DNA from: Candidatus Sigynarchaeota archaeon
GTDB lineage: Archaea > Asgardarchaeota > Lokiarchaeia > Sigynarchaeales > Sigynarchaeaceae
Reading direction: 5' to 3'
NCBI GenBank assembly: GCA_030587525.1
Contig: JAUQYW010000725.1
Coordinates: forward strand, 1 to 28,732
DNA length: 28,732 nt
How positions within the stretch are numbered: the stretch's first letter is position 1; every line of letters starts with the position of its first letter. The notes under the pieces are model-generated. The model was not told the DNA's origin, did no database searches, and worked only from the letters and a program-made list of their open reading frames with translations. Made by a program: the position numbers and the translations under genes. Positions 8,356-14,765 of the stretch are shown in pieces.

Positions 8356-8523
8356 ATTGCCACGGCCGACGAGCACGAGATCGAGATCATCGAGGAACGC
8401 GACGGCATCAAGAAGCGGTTCAAGATCCCGGCAGGCAGGTTACCACCGCCTTCCGACGACTCGGCGTGGAAAAAGCAGCGAGCATGGTATCTGAAGTTCG
8501 ATAAAAAACGACTTGGAGGATAG
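8356..8523 (+). CDS. Small acidic/basic protein, possible ATT start
   Basis: This 55-codon frame has strongly biased third positions. It reads ATADEHEIEIIEERDGIKKR, a proline-rich centre (RLPPPSDD) and WKKQRAWYLKFDKKRL. The only codon available for initiation after the in-frame stop is ATT at 8356. An overlapping GTG frame at 8352 has worse codon choice. Either a rare start codon is used or a base is missing upstream. It precedes the RHH gene by 2 bp. Function unknown. Confidence 0.4.
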   Translation: MATADEHEIEIIEERDGIKKRFKIPAGRLPPPSDDSAWKKQRAWYLKFDKKRLGG

Positions 8524-8525
8524 CA

Positions 8526-8675
8526 ATGAAAATCACGATCGATCTTGACGGGATAACCATCGACCGGCTGAACCTGGTTGCCAAGAAGCGCGGGAAGCGC
8601 CTGGAAGGCGTGGCGATCCACGCCATCGCCGGTTATTTGCGGCGGGTGAACCGGACAGAGAAATTGTGGAAGTGA
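8526..8675 (+). CDS. Small ribbon-helix-helix (Arc/MetJ-like) protein
   Basis: A 49-aa protein beginning MKITIDLDGITIDRLNLVAK and ending with a second helix (LEGVAIHAIAGYLRRVNR). This is one short strand and two helices, the minimal RHH DNA-binding fold. Such proteins act as dimeric repressors. It starts 2 bp after the previous frame (TAGCAATG). It is the second RHH protein of the train and is missing from simple ORF calling because of its size. Confidence 0.55.
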   Translation: MKITIDLDGITIDRLNLVAKKRGKRLEGVAIHAIAGYLRRVNRTEKLWK

Positions 8676-8680
8676 AGAGC

Positions 8681-9133
8681 ATGTGTGACAAGCTTAGATA
8701 CGAAAATCCCCGGATAGACAGGTGCCTGGTCGAGGCCATCGAGCAGATCAACGCTGGTGGTGAATTTCACACGATCGCGTCGTGCTGCGGGCACGGGCGA
8801 TATCCACCGACGATCATCGTCCGCGACAGGAACGGGCATTACTACGAGTATGTTTCCAAGCAGCTCGTCGACAAGGCCAAGCGGCACAGGTATTATCGCC
8901 GGGATCCGTTCGGGTTCTATTACGTTGGCCAGATAGACCTGCAGAAATGCCATTGGCTCGACGAGAACAACATTTGCTGCCACCCGAACGCGGACCCGCC
9001 CTTCTCGCAGAAATGTCCCGAGATTCCCCATCTCCCGAACGAATGCTCGAAATATTCGGCCACGGGAATGAACGTGGATTTCGAGCTGATCGCGGTGCCC
9101 GGGACCGAGGAAGACCTTGACGGGGATGATTGA
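8681..9133 (+). CDS. Cysteine/histidine-rich hypothetical protein
   Basis: A 150-aa protein; ATG 8681 is preferred to GTG 8666, which overlaps the RHH gene. It contains ASCCGHGRYPPTIIVRDRNG, an aromatic-rich section (HYYEYVSKQ, RYYRRDPFGFYYVG) and several further cysteines (KCHW, ICCHP, KCPE, NECSKY). It resembles small viral proteins that pack metal sites into short folds, but no family is recognised. The next gene begins directly after the stop. Confidence 0.6.
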   Translation: MCDKLRYENPRIDRCLVEAIEQINAGGEFHTIASCCGHGRYPPTIIVRDRNGHYYEYVSKQLVDKAKRHRYYRRDPFGFYYVGQIDLQKCHWLDENNICCHPNADPPFSQKCPEIPHLPNECSKYSATGMNVDFELIAVPGTEEDLDGDD

Positions 9134-9571
9134 ATGGACGCGAAAAAGGAATGCGGCCGGTTTGGTTTCCTGGACGGGTATGGCATCTGCAAGATCACGC
9201 ATTACTTGTGTGACACGAGCCTGGAATGGGGAATTTGTCCGATCCATCCATTCCCACGCTGGTTTAAGGCATTACTGGGAGACAAACGTGAATGCGAGTG
9301 GTGTGATGGTCGATTTCCGCTCGGCCAGACATGCGCCGGATGCACGCGCTTGAAGGTTACAAGTGGCAATCATTTCTGCAGCATTTGCAAGGTGGACGTT
9401 GATGCCGATCACGAGCACTGCAACATTTGCGGGAAGGTGGTGGATTGGACGCAAAATATTTATCATTCGGTTGATGGCACCAATATGGATGTCTTGGATG
9501 CAATACGAGCAAACAAGCGCGGCTGCTGGGCGCACATCAAGTGCTACAGAAAAAATCATCCTGGTGAGTAA
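9134..9571 (+). CDS. Multi-zinc-ribbon protein
   Basis: A 145-aa protein with 14 cysteines and several histidines arranged as consecutive CxxC-type knuckles: CEWC, CAGC, CSIC and CNIC in the central 60 residues, plus GICKITHYLC and GICPIHPF earlier and a C-terminal GCWAHIKCYRKNH. This suggests two or three zinc ribbons, with the last part perhaps a treble-clef. A DNA- or RNA-binding or adaptor role is a general inference for such proteins. ATG follows the previous stop with no gap. Confidence 0.65.
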   Translation: MDAKKECGRFGFLDGYGICKITHYLCDTSLEWGICPIHPFPRWFKALLGDKRECEWCDGRFPLGQTCAGCTRLKVTSGNHFCSICKVDVDADHEHCNICGKVVDWTQNIYHSVDGTNMDVLDAIRANKRGCWAHIKCYRKNHPGE

Positions 9572-9573
9572 CG

Positions 9574-10050
9574 ATGCAGACCGAAAAGAAGCCCTGGCTT
9601 GCGGAACGGAAAGTTTGCGGCGCGTGCATGGTGCCCGGCCGGGCGGAAAAAGGGCCTCCCTTGTGCAAGACGTGCTCGCGGAACCCGTTGAATACCGGGA
9701 GGCGCTTGCCTGATTGGTTCAGTTCAAAAATTGGTGATAATGGCGATTGCGGGAACTGGGCCATAGCATTCCAGCGGAGGCACGGCGGGAATTTGTTTGC
9801 CGTGTGGGACGCGGGCGATGGCGAGGACGAGGTGTTCGACCCCCCGATCCTCGGGCACGTGTGCGTCGTGCTGGGTGACCTGGTACATGACGTGTATGGC
9901 GCCTTTGAATTTCAAGCCTATTATGAGGCGGTGTTCAATCGCTGGCTGTATTATCCCATGGACATCGAGCCCATAGACGAGATCACGATCTTCGAGCGGC
10001 TGGGCAAGACGAGCGAGGCCCGCATCAATGAATTGATGGGGGTCGTGTGA
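9574..10050 (+). CDS. Zinc-ribbon protein with papain-like Cys/His/Asp pattern
   Basis: In this 158-aa protein residues 15-34 form a zinc ribbon (CGAC, CKTC). The rest contains GDCGNWAIAF with C59, then GHVCVVLGDLVHDVYGAF with H95 and D106. A cysteine at a helix start, a histidine opening a strand and an aspartate after a turn match the order of papain/transglutaminase-like folds, and similar motifs occur in uncharacterised phage proteins. Catalysis is only a hypothesis. The stop TGA overlaps the next ATG (TGATG). Confidence 0.55.
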   Translation: MQTEKKPWLAERKVCGACMVPGRAEKGPPLCKTCSRNPLNTGRRLPDWFSSKIGDNGDCGNWAIAFQRRHGGNLFAVWDAGDGEDEVFDPPILGHVCVVLGDLVHDVYGAFEFQAYYEAVFNRWLYYPMDIEPIDEITIFERLGKTSEARINELMGVV

Positions 10051-10196
10051 TGTCCATGACGAACGATTTCCGGCGCTATTGTCGCCGTTGCATCCACGAT
10101 CGGTTGAATGGTGGCGACGAGGCCGCGTGCCGTGCGGGATGTTACCGGAGTGGCTTGCGAAACAACACGTGGCCACGATTCAAGGAAAAGGTGTGA
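10050..10196 (+). CDS. 48-aa zinc-knuckle peptide
   Basis: ATG 10050 overlaps the previous stop. The peptide begins MSMTNDFRRYCRRCIHDRLN, continues with DEAACRAGCYRSG and ends FKEKV. Four cysteines spaced CxxC-(14)-CxxxC fit one zinc site. It is followed after 2 bp by the TGT-like gene. Its length kept it out of ordinary ORF lists, but the overlap and codon choice make it credible. Confidence 0.55.
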   Translation: MSMTNDFRRYCRRCIHDRLNGGDEAACRAGCYRSGLRNNTWPRFKEKV

Positions 10197-10198
10197 CC

Positions 10199-10696
10199 AT
10201 GGAGAAAGTATTGAACAGCGTGCTCGGCGACACGCCCGATGGCCGCCTGGATGCCATCAAGCTCCTGCAAGACGAGCATTTCATATTTTCCGTGTGGCCA
10301 TTTTACAAGTCGCCACGGCGCCGTGAGAAGCTTGCACGGGCAGGCATTCACGAATACGTCGACCACGCGGGCCCCTTGATGCTCGACTCGGGCGGGTTCC
10401 AGATGGTTCGGAAGTCGATCGACTTGAAGCCAGAGGACACGCTGGATATCTACACGAAGGCCAATCTTGGCAGGAAGGACCTGGCGATCTCGCTCGATTA
10501 TTGCCCGCGGCCGGATGACCCGCCAGCGACGCGGATCGAGAAGATCCGGCGCACGAACGCGAATTATTTGCGGATGGTCGAGCAAGATAAGCACGTGCTC
10601 CACGTGGTGCATGGCTGGACGCGCAAGGAGCTGGAGCTGAGCATGTCGGTCATCGAAGGGCCGACCAGCGTGGGAAACGCGCTCGAGGTGAATTGA
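10199..10696 (+). CDS. Half-length TGT/DpdA-like guanine transglycosylase domain
   Basis: The 165-aa protein matches the first half of the queuine/archaeosine tRNA-guanine transglycosylase TIM barrel. It has PLMLDSGGFQMV at 59-70 (D63 corresponds to the active-site Asp 102 of Zymomonas TGT), ISLDYCPRP at 97-105 (D100, equivalent to Asp 156) and LHVVHGWTRKE around 134-144. Family enzymes swap a guanine for a 7-deazaguanine in tRNA, or in DNA for DpdA proteins. It stops before the second half of the barrel, so the nucleophilic Asp 280 equivalent and the CxCxxC zinc site are absent. The missing half is not in the next frames. It may be a remnant, a compact divergent form or a base-binding module. 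A viral DNA-modification role is an inference. Confidence 0.72.
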   Translation: MEKVLNSVLGDTPDGRLDAIKLLQDEHFIFSVWPFYKSPRRREKLARAGIHEYVDHAGPLMLDSGGFQMVRKSIDLKPEDTLDIYTKANLGRKDLAISLDYCPRPDDPPATRIEKIRRTNANYLRMVEQDKHVLHVVHGWTRKELELSMSVIEGPTSVGNALEVN

Positions 10697-10996
10697 ATGC
10701 CGAAGATTCTCAACTGCAAAACGTGCAACGTCGAGCCAATGCTGGCGCAAATCATCCAGGACGACATCAAGGTCCAGGATGCGCTGTTCGTGGCGTGCGA
10801 GCAATGCGTGAAGATCCACGAGCGACACGTGAATCTGCGGGAGAAATTGATAAAGGCACGTGAACGAAATCCCGCGGTTTTTTATGGGGGCCACAGGAAG
10901 GCCGCGAAAGCGGCAGCCCGGGTGAGGAAACTGAGAAAGCTCTGCAATTGGCCTGCATTGGTGGAGCTCGCCTTGCAAGATGAGGCGGTGGATTGA
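10697..10996 (+). CDS. Small two-CxxC protein
   Basis: This 99-aa protein starts directly after the TGT-like stop. CKTC (residues 7-10) and CEQC (34-37) would form one zinc ribbon. Between them lies a helix, and after them a very basic helical tail (HRKAAKAAARVRKLRKL) suited to nucleic-acid binding. It is not the missing TGT half: no barrel strands or CxCxxC are visible. Function unknown. Confidence 0.55.
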   Translation: MPKILNCKTCNVEPMLAQIIQDDIKVQDALFVACEQCVKIHERHVNLREKLIKARERNPAVFYGGHRKAAKAAARVRKLRKLCNWPALVELALQDEAVD

Positions 10997-10999
10997 AAC

Positions 11000-11245
11000 G
11001 TGGCACGGGATTTCTGCCAGATCCGGGGTCGCGGGCAGCCACACTGCAAGCAACCGGTGTATATCACGATCAAGGTCCAGGTGTTCCATCCAGACACGCT
11101 CCGGAGGACCTGGAACACCTGGCGCCTGTGCGAGGACCACTATGCCGAGTTCGCGGCCAGGAAAGGAGAAGGATACTATTGCTGGTATCGGGAAAAAGGC
11201 GATGAAGGAAACGCCCAGGTGATTCAATATCGAATAATCGGGTGA
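11000..11245 (+). CDS. Hypothetical 81-aa protein
   Basis: The start is GTG 11000, 3 bp after the previous stop. The sequence has CQIRGRGQPHCKQPVYITIK, then a strand-rich stretch (KVQVFHPDTLRRTWNTW) and CEDHYAEFAARKG. C6, C16 and later C/H residues could bind zinc, as in the small HNH-like or phage zinc-ribbon proteins that read RCEDHY-like sequences. No family is assigned. Its stop lies inside a GGTGA motif that can serve as the ribosome site of the next gene. Confidence 0.5.
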   Translation: MARDFCQIRGRGQPHCKQPVYITIKVQVFHPDTLRRTWNTWRLCEDHYAEFAARKGEGYYCWYREKGDEGNAQVIQYRIIG

Positions 11246-11250
11246 TCGAA

Positions 11251-11490
11251 ATGAAAGCATGGTTCATAGCTCCGTGCCGCCGTTGTGGCGAGCTATTCAT
11301 CGCCAGCACGGGCACGGGCGTGAAAAAGTGCTTGAAGTGCAACAAAACGATCCAGCTCTATAAATCGTCGAAGGGCAGCAAATCCCGGGTCCTGAGGGTG
11401 AATGTCATCAGGGATTTCGACACGTTCGACCAGGCATCCGACGCGCTCAGGATGCTCAAGGTGCCTGAAAATTTACGAAATACCATATAG
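11251..11490 (+). CDS. DUF1922-like zinc-ribbon protein
   Basis: A 79-aa protein with PCRRCGELF (residues 8-16) and KCLKCNKTIQL (about 27-37), giving a rubredoxin-like four-cysteine ribbon. It is followed by VIRDFDTFDQASDALRMLK, closely matching the architecture of archaeal DUF1922 proteins (CxC/CxC ribbon then an F-x-E-A-S helix). The family is archaeal and its function is unknown. ATG 11251 is chosen over GTG 11242 because GGTGA lies 5 bp upstream. Confidence 0.55.
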   Translation: MKAWFIAPCRRCGELFIASTGTGVKKCLKCNKTIQLYKSSKGSKSRVLRVNVIRDFDTFDQASDALRMLKVPENLRNTI

Positions 11491-11513
11491 ATCGACAGCA
11501 TGGAGTGATTAGA

Positions 11514-11945
11514 ATGCCAACAGCCTATCAGAACGCGTTAAAGAGAAGGCGCGAGCAAGAAGAGAAAGAAAAAAGAAGCAAAGTCGTGGTTCATATCAGG
11601 ACTGATTCATGTTGGATTTGGTTTGAACGAGACGATATTACCCCTGAGATCCACGCCGCGATAACCGGAAAGTATCTATTCTTTTCCCCCGTGAAAGATA
11701 TCTTGGTTGGAATTGCTATGGATGAGCTACGGGGAAGCGGCTTCTACCTTGCAAAAATCAACAGTGAACAACGAACGGAAACAGATTCCGTTCTTTGCTT
11801 GTATTATTCCGATGATTCACGAAAGCACGAACTAGCCGCGAAATATGGAGCGTGGCAAAATGTGCGATATCGTTACTGGAAAAGTAACGAGGACACGAGA
11901 GCAGGAATCTATTCCCCACAATATCTCGAAAAAAAGAAGGACTAA
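11514..11945 (+). CDS. Hypothetical protein
   Basis: A 143-aa protein. ATG 11514 has a good ribosome site (GGAGTGA at 11502-11508), so the GTG at 11505 inside that site is rejected. The first 25 residues form a charged helix (ALKRRREQEEKEKRSKVVVH). The rest is alpha/beta with an aromatic core (SCWIWFERDDI, GKYLFFSPVKDI, RYRYWKSNED). No cysteine cluster is present, unlike its neighbours. It is not recognised. A 46-bp gap follows before the next gene. Confidence 0.55.
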   Translation: MPTAYQNALKRRREQEEKEKRSKVVVHIRTDSCWIWFERDDITPEIHAAITGKYLFFSPVKDILVGIAMDELRGSGFYLAKINSEQRTETDSVLCLYYSDDSRKHELAAKYGAWQNVRYRYWKSNEDTRAGIYSPQYLEKKKD

Positions 11946-11991
11946 ATCATGGGTGTCGCCAGGAATGTGGAAAAACTTGGAGATGTTTTAG

Positions 11992-12537
11992 ATGGCAAAT
12001 AATGAAAACGATAAGGAAAAAGAACAAGAAAAGGCCGCCGGGAAAGATTGGTCGCAGTACCTGGAAGTTACTCGAAAGATGATTATTTCCCTTAACAACG
12101 TGGCCATTAGCACGAAAAGCCCATTGAGGTTTTACGCGGCAGTGATGGAGAAACTATTGGTCGAATTAAATAGGATCCGCTTGGAAGTACAACATATCTG
12201 GAACTGGTGGGACCAATTTGAAACGATTGTAGGTGGAAAAGAGGGCCAAACGAAAAGGAAGGAATTGGAGGAAGAAAGGAAAACCATCGCAACAATCTCG
12301 GCAGAATTTGCAAAGGAATTCAAGGCCGTTATAAAAAAGGTTCCCTCATTCAATATTGAAGGACCAAAACCAGAAATCGAGGGTCAGGACTGGGCCTACA
12401 ACATCGAGACGAATATTCTCTACCTTAGGAACAAGGACGAGAGATACGATGACGACATCAAAGCCATTAAGAAAGAACTCGAGGCCATCAAGAGGAAACT
12501 CAAGGATAATAAAGCAGCCGTCGCGAAAAAGAAATGA
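11992..12537 (+). CDS. Coiled-coil protein
   Basis: A 181-aa lysine/glutamate-rich protein dominated by helices. Residues about 80-115 (EGQTKRKELEEERKTIATIS) and 150-181 (DDDIKAIKKELEAIKRKLKD) have heptad-like spacing and probably form coiled coils. The N-terminal 70 residues contain hydrophobic helices (MIISLNNVAISTKS) without being long enough for a membrane span. It may be a structural or scaffolding protein of the element; this is inference. It lies 12 bp before the large zinc-ribbon/HTH gene. Confidence 0.6.
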   Translation: MANNENDKEKEQEKAAGKDWSQYLEVTRKMIISLNNVAISTKSPLRFYAAVMEKLLVELNRIRLEVQHIWNWWDQFETIVGGKEGQTKRKELEEERKTIATISAEFAKEFKAVIKKVPSFNIEGPKPEIEGQDWAYNIETNILYLRNKDERYDDDIKAIKKELEAIKRKLKDNKAAVAKKK

Positions 12538-12549
12538 AGACGTGTTAGA

Positions 12550-14460
12550 ATGATTCTCATCTGTCCAGGCAAACCAGGGAAGCCGTGCGGGGCGCACCTT
12601 CTATGGAACGGGACTGGACAGCGGAAGCGCTGTCCGTATTGCGGGCACAAGTTCGCGGTTCACGTGAAGGTTGGCTGGCGCACCGGTGATGGGAAGCCTC
12701 CTGCATTGCCGCCGTCGAAAACTCCAGGTGGCAGGAGCAATGTCAACACGGGAGTGGTTGTCAAGCACGATGGCAATGGCAGAGTTGCGGGGAGCGTCCA
12801 AGCACCACCGGGCACGGGGTTGGCTGGTAAAACTGCGTCCACGAAAAGTCAACTGGACGCGAACCACGGGCGCCCCGCGGGCTTGCCGGAAGGCCCATCG
12901 GGCGAAAAAGTCAACTTGCCAACGGCTGTTGGGATTGGAGAGACGGGCGATAAAACTGCGTCCAAAACGCGTCCAGATTCACACGAAAATCCTCCGCCAT
13001 CAGCGAGGAATGCCGCGCCAGCCACCAGCGACGATGCCAATGGGCGAGCTGGCGGGAGCGTCCAAGCACCACCGGGCACGGGGTTGGCTGGTAAAACTGC
13101 GTCCACGAAAAGTCAACTGGACGCGAACCACGGGCGCCCCGCGGGCTTGCCGGAAGGCCCATCGGGCGAAAAAGTCAACTTGCCAACGGCTGTTGGGATT
13201 GGAGAGACGGGCGATAAAACTGCGTCCACGAATTCCCATGAAAATCATCCACAATGCAGCGGGAATGCCGCGCCGGCCACCAACAATGGCACCGGGGGCA
13301 AAGTCAACTCGGTGGACGCGAATTCGCAAGTTGCTGTCAACTCCAGCGCCGGGGCATCGAGAGTGCCAGCGGCGCTCCCGAGAAAAATACCGTCCAAGCT
13401 CGAGTTCAAGGTCGGGATACAGTTGTGTTTGCAACGCAAGCGCCAGTTCCAGATCGCCACGAACCTGGGCATCGACAGGGGACGGCTCAGTCGGATCGTC
13501 AAGGGAATGGTTGATGATGGCATTATTTTCAAGCAAACATCGTCGCATTGGAACGTGAAGGCCCGGCGGTGGGAAGTGCATGAGCACCGGGGCTTTTATG
13601 ATCCAAATCCTGTATATTTTCCGCCCGCGCGGAAAATGGAAGCGGATGCAGGTGGCACCTTGCGCAGGCAGGAGATCGTCGCGGCAAATGTCCCACGGCG
13701 CCTGGCACCGATCGATGCCTGCAAGGTGGAATACAAGCGGCTCCGGGACACGTCGAAGGTCGAATGGTGGTCGAACGGGACGAAGCACGTGTGCATACGG
13801 GACTGGCAACTCGGTTTTTGGGCATGGCGGAACTATCAGCTGGCGGATTACAAGGTTTGGCTGTTTCCTGGATACATCGAGATCTTTCCGTATGGGAAGG
13901 GGCCCACGAAAGAAGCAGCCCTGACGGATTACGACAACTTCGTGCGCTCGGTGCAAGGGCTCATCGAGCAATTCACGGGAGAGCGCGTGAAGTTCAAGGA
14001 AATCGCGTTCGAATCGAAACGGCAGATGGAGGTGTCCGTGGAGCCCGAGACACCGCCAGCCGTGCATGGTGAGGCGCTCGATGAGAAGGAATGCAACTCG
14101 CCGCGGCACTGGCAAAAGAACACGCTGCAATTCAAGGGTCCTGGTGCCTTCGATCAGGCCGTGCAGAGAAAGGAGTTGAACAACGCGGTCGTGGAGCACG
14201 GCAAGGAGATCAACGACTTGAAGCTCGCCATTCCCGGGCTCCGTGGCGAGATGCATCAAGGGCTCAACGAGATCAAGGAGTTGGTCGTGTCGGATGGAAA
14301 ATCCCGGGCAGCCATCGATAGCAACCAGCAAGCCAAGCTAGAAAGCGTCGACGTGCGGCTCGAACGCATGGAAGGCTCGTTCTCTAAGTTGGTCGACACG
14401 ATCAGCAGGAAAGTCGATGAATTGGTGTCGAAACTTGGTGAAATTGGCGGTCCCGTTTAG
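12550..14460 (+). CDS. Zinc-ribbon / repeat / HTH / coiled-coil protein
   Basis: The 636-aa mosaic begins with a zinc ribbon (C5, C13 and CPYC at 28-31). A low-complexity linker over residues about 60-280 holds two copies of a perfectly duplicated segment (GTGLAGKTAS, GPSGEKVNLP, VGIGETGDK). Residues about 284-335 look like a winged-helix HTH (RQFQIATNLGIDRGRLSRIV, then KGMVDDGIIF). A strand-rich domain (KHVCIRDWQLGFWAW, KVWLFPGYIEIFPYGKG) follows. The last 100 residues are a coiled coil (ELNNAVVEHGKEINDLKLAI). Ribbon plus wHTH implies DNA binding, possibly replication initiation or transcription control of the element. The family is not recognised. It is the largest gene of the train's 3' half. 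Confidence 0.7.
   Translation: MILICPGKPGKPCGAHLLWNGTGQRKRCPYCGHKFAVHVKVGWRTGDGKPPALPPSKTPGGRSNVNTGVVVKHDGNGRVAGSVQAPPGTGLAGKTASTKSQLDANHGRPAGLPEGPSGEKVNLPTAVGIGETGDKTASKTRPDSHENPPPSARNAAPATSDDANGRAGGSVQAPPGTGLAGKTASTKSQLDANHGRPAGLPEGPSGEKVNLPTAVGIGETGDKTASTNSHENHPQCSGNAAPATNNGTGGKVNSVDANSQVAVNSSAGASRVPAALPRKIPSKLEFKVGIQLCLQRKRQFQIATNLGIDRGRLSRIVKGMVDDGIIFKQTSSHWNVKARRWEVHEHRGFYDPNPVYFPPARKMEADAGGTLRRQEIVAANVPRRLAPIDACKVEYKRLRDTSKVEWWSNGTKHVCIRDWQLGFWAWRNYQLADYKVWLFPGYIEIFPYGKGPTKEAALTDYDNFVRSVQGLIEQFTGERVKFKEIAFESKRQMEVSVEPETPPAVHGEALDEKECNSPRHWQKNTLQFKGPGAFDQAVQRKELNNAVVEHGKEINDLKLAIPGLRGEMHQGLNEIKELVVSDGKSRAAIDSNQQAKLESVDVRLERMEGSFSKLVDTISRKVDELVSKLGEIGGPV
12790..12964 (+). repeat. Perfect direct repeat, copy 1 (175 bp)
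   Basis: Identical to 13054-13228, offset 264 bp (88 codons), so the frame is kept. It lies inside the linker of the zinc-ribbon/HTH protein. Zero mismatches over 175 bp point to a very recent duplication or ongoing homogenisation. The phrase AAAACTGCGTCCA also recurs inside the unit. Confidence 0.9.
13054..13228 (+). repeat. Perfect direct repeat, copy 2 (175 bp)
   Basis: Second copy of the repeat at 12790-12964. The two copies are separated by an 89-bp unique spacer encoding a Pro/Ala/Ser-rich stretch. A similar, shorter spacer-like segment follows copy 2 (CSGNAAPATNNG versus SARNAAPATSDD), suggesting the duplicated unit was originally about 88 codons. Confidence 0.9.
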
Positions 14461-14503
14461 GCACGCCAGCACCTGATAAAAACAACACACGCGGAGGTAT
14501 GGT

Positions 14504-14617
14504 ATGGAAAAACAGAAATCGGACGAGCAAGAACGCCTGCTCCGGAGGTATGGCAAAATAATAGATGAGATAGACGAAGTTGAGCACGACAAAAAAGAGC
14601 TCGATACCAAGAAGTAA
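14504..14617 (+). CDS. 37-aa charged helical peptide
   Basis: A strong ribosome site GGAGGT (14493-14498) lies 5 bp before ATG 14504. The peptide (MEKQKSDEQERLLRRYGKII, then DEIDEVEHDKKELDTKK) is fully helical and charged. It is the last gene of the train; the T-rich terminator begins at its stop codon. Function unknown, perhaps a small regulator or partner peptide. Confidence 0.5.
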   Translation: MEKQKSDEQERLLRRYGKIIDEIDEVEHDKKELDTKK

Positions 14618-14636
14618 TTTTTTTATTCTTTTTTTA
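14618..14636 (+). terminator. T-rich archaeal-type terminator
   Basis: Two T runs (T8 and T7 separated by ATTC) directly follow the last codon of the accessory train. Archaeal RNA polymerase terminates on such oligo-T tracts without a required hairpin. This is the natural end of the long transcription unit. Confidence 0.55.
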
Positions 14637-14765
14637 TAATGTTGTCATTCATGTACACGCCCTTGTACACGGGGAAAGGTTTTATTCCGAAAAAACAAAG
14701 TGTTTCGCGTGATCGATAAGAAATCGATCCACTAACGAGTTGTTTTCCTTCACGGGGAATGTTGT
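14633..14765 (+). promoter_or_regulatory. Promoter and structured 5' leader of the 500-aa gene
   Basis: A TATA-like TTTATAAT (14633-14640) could drive initiation near 14,665. The leader holds two TGTACAC words 12 bp apart (14652-14658, 14664-14670). It also has a perfect inverted repeat GATCGAT-AAGAA-ATCGATC (14711-14729) that would form a 7-bp hairpin about 36 nt before the start. These may be operator and leader elements; no known riboswitch class matches. Confidence 0.35.

Noticed and set aside
8352..8504. GTG-started 50-codon frame overlapping the ATT frame
   Set aside because: Its Arg/His-rich composition and poor third-position bias fit a shadow; the other frame has much better coding character.
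10142..11260. 372-codon minus-strand open frame
   Set aside because: It is antisense to the TGT-like gene and its neighbours, His/Leu/Arg-rich with no domain, and arises from the G/C-biased third positions of the plus-strand genes.
11949..12002. 17-codon leader peptide before the coiled-coil gene
   Set aside because: Overlaps the next start and has no attenuator-like structure or codon pattern; too short to support.
13000..14331. 443-codon minus-strand open frame
   Set aside because: Shadow of the zinc-ribbon/HTH gene; the composition is unlike a real protein and no ribosome site or domain is visible.
14618..14765. tRNA gene or att site at the accessory/host junction
   Set aside because: No cloverleaf or tRNA 3' end could be folded, and no matching repeat was found near the left side of the window.
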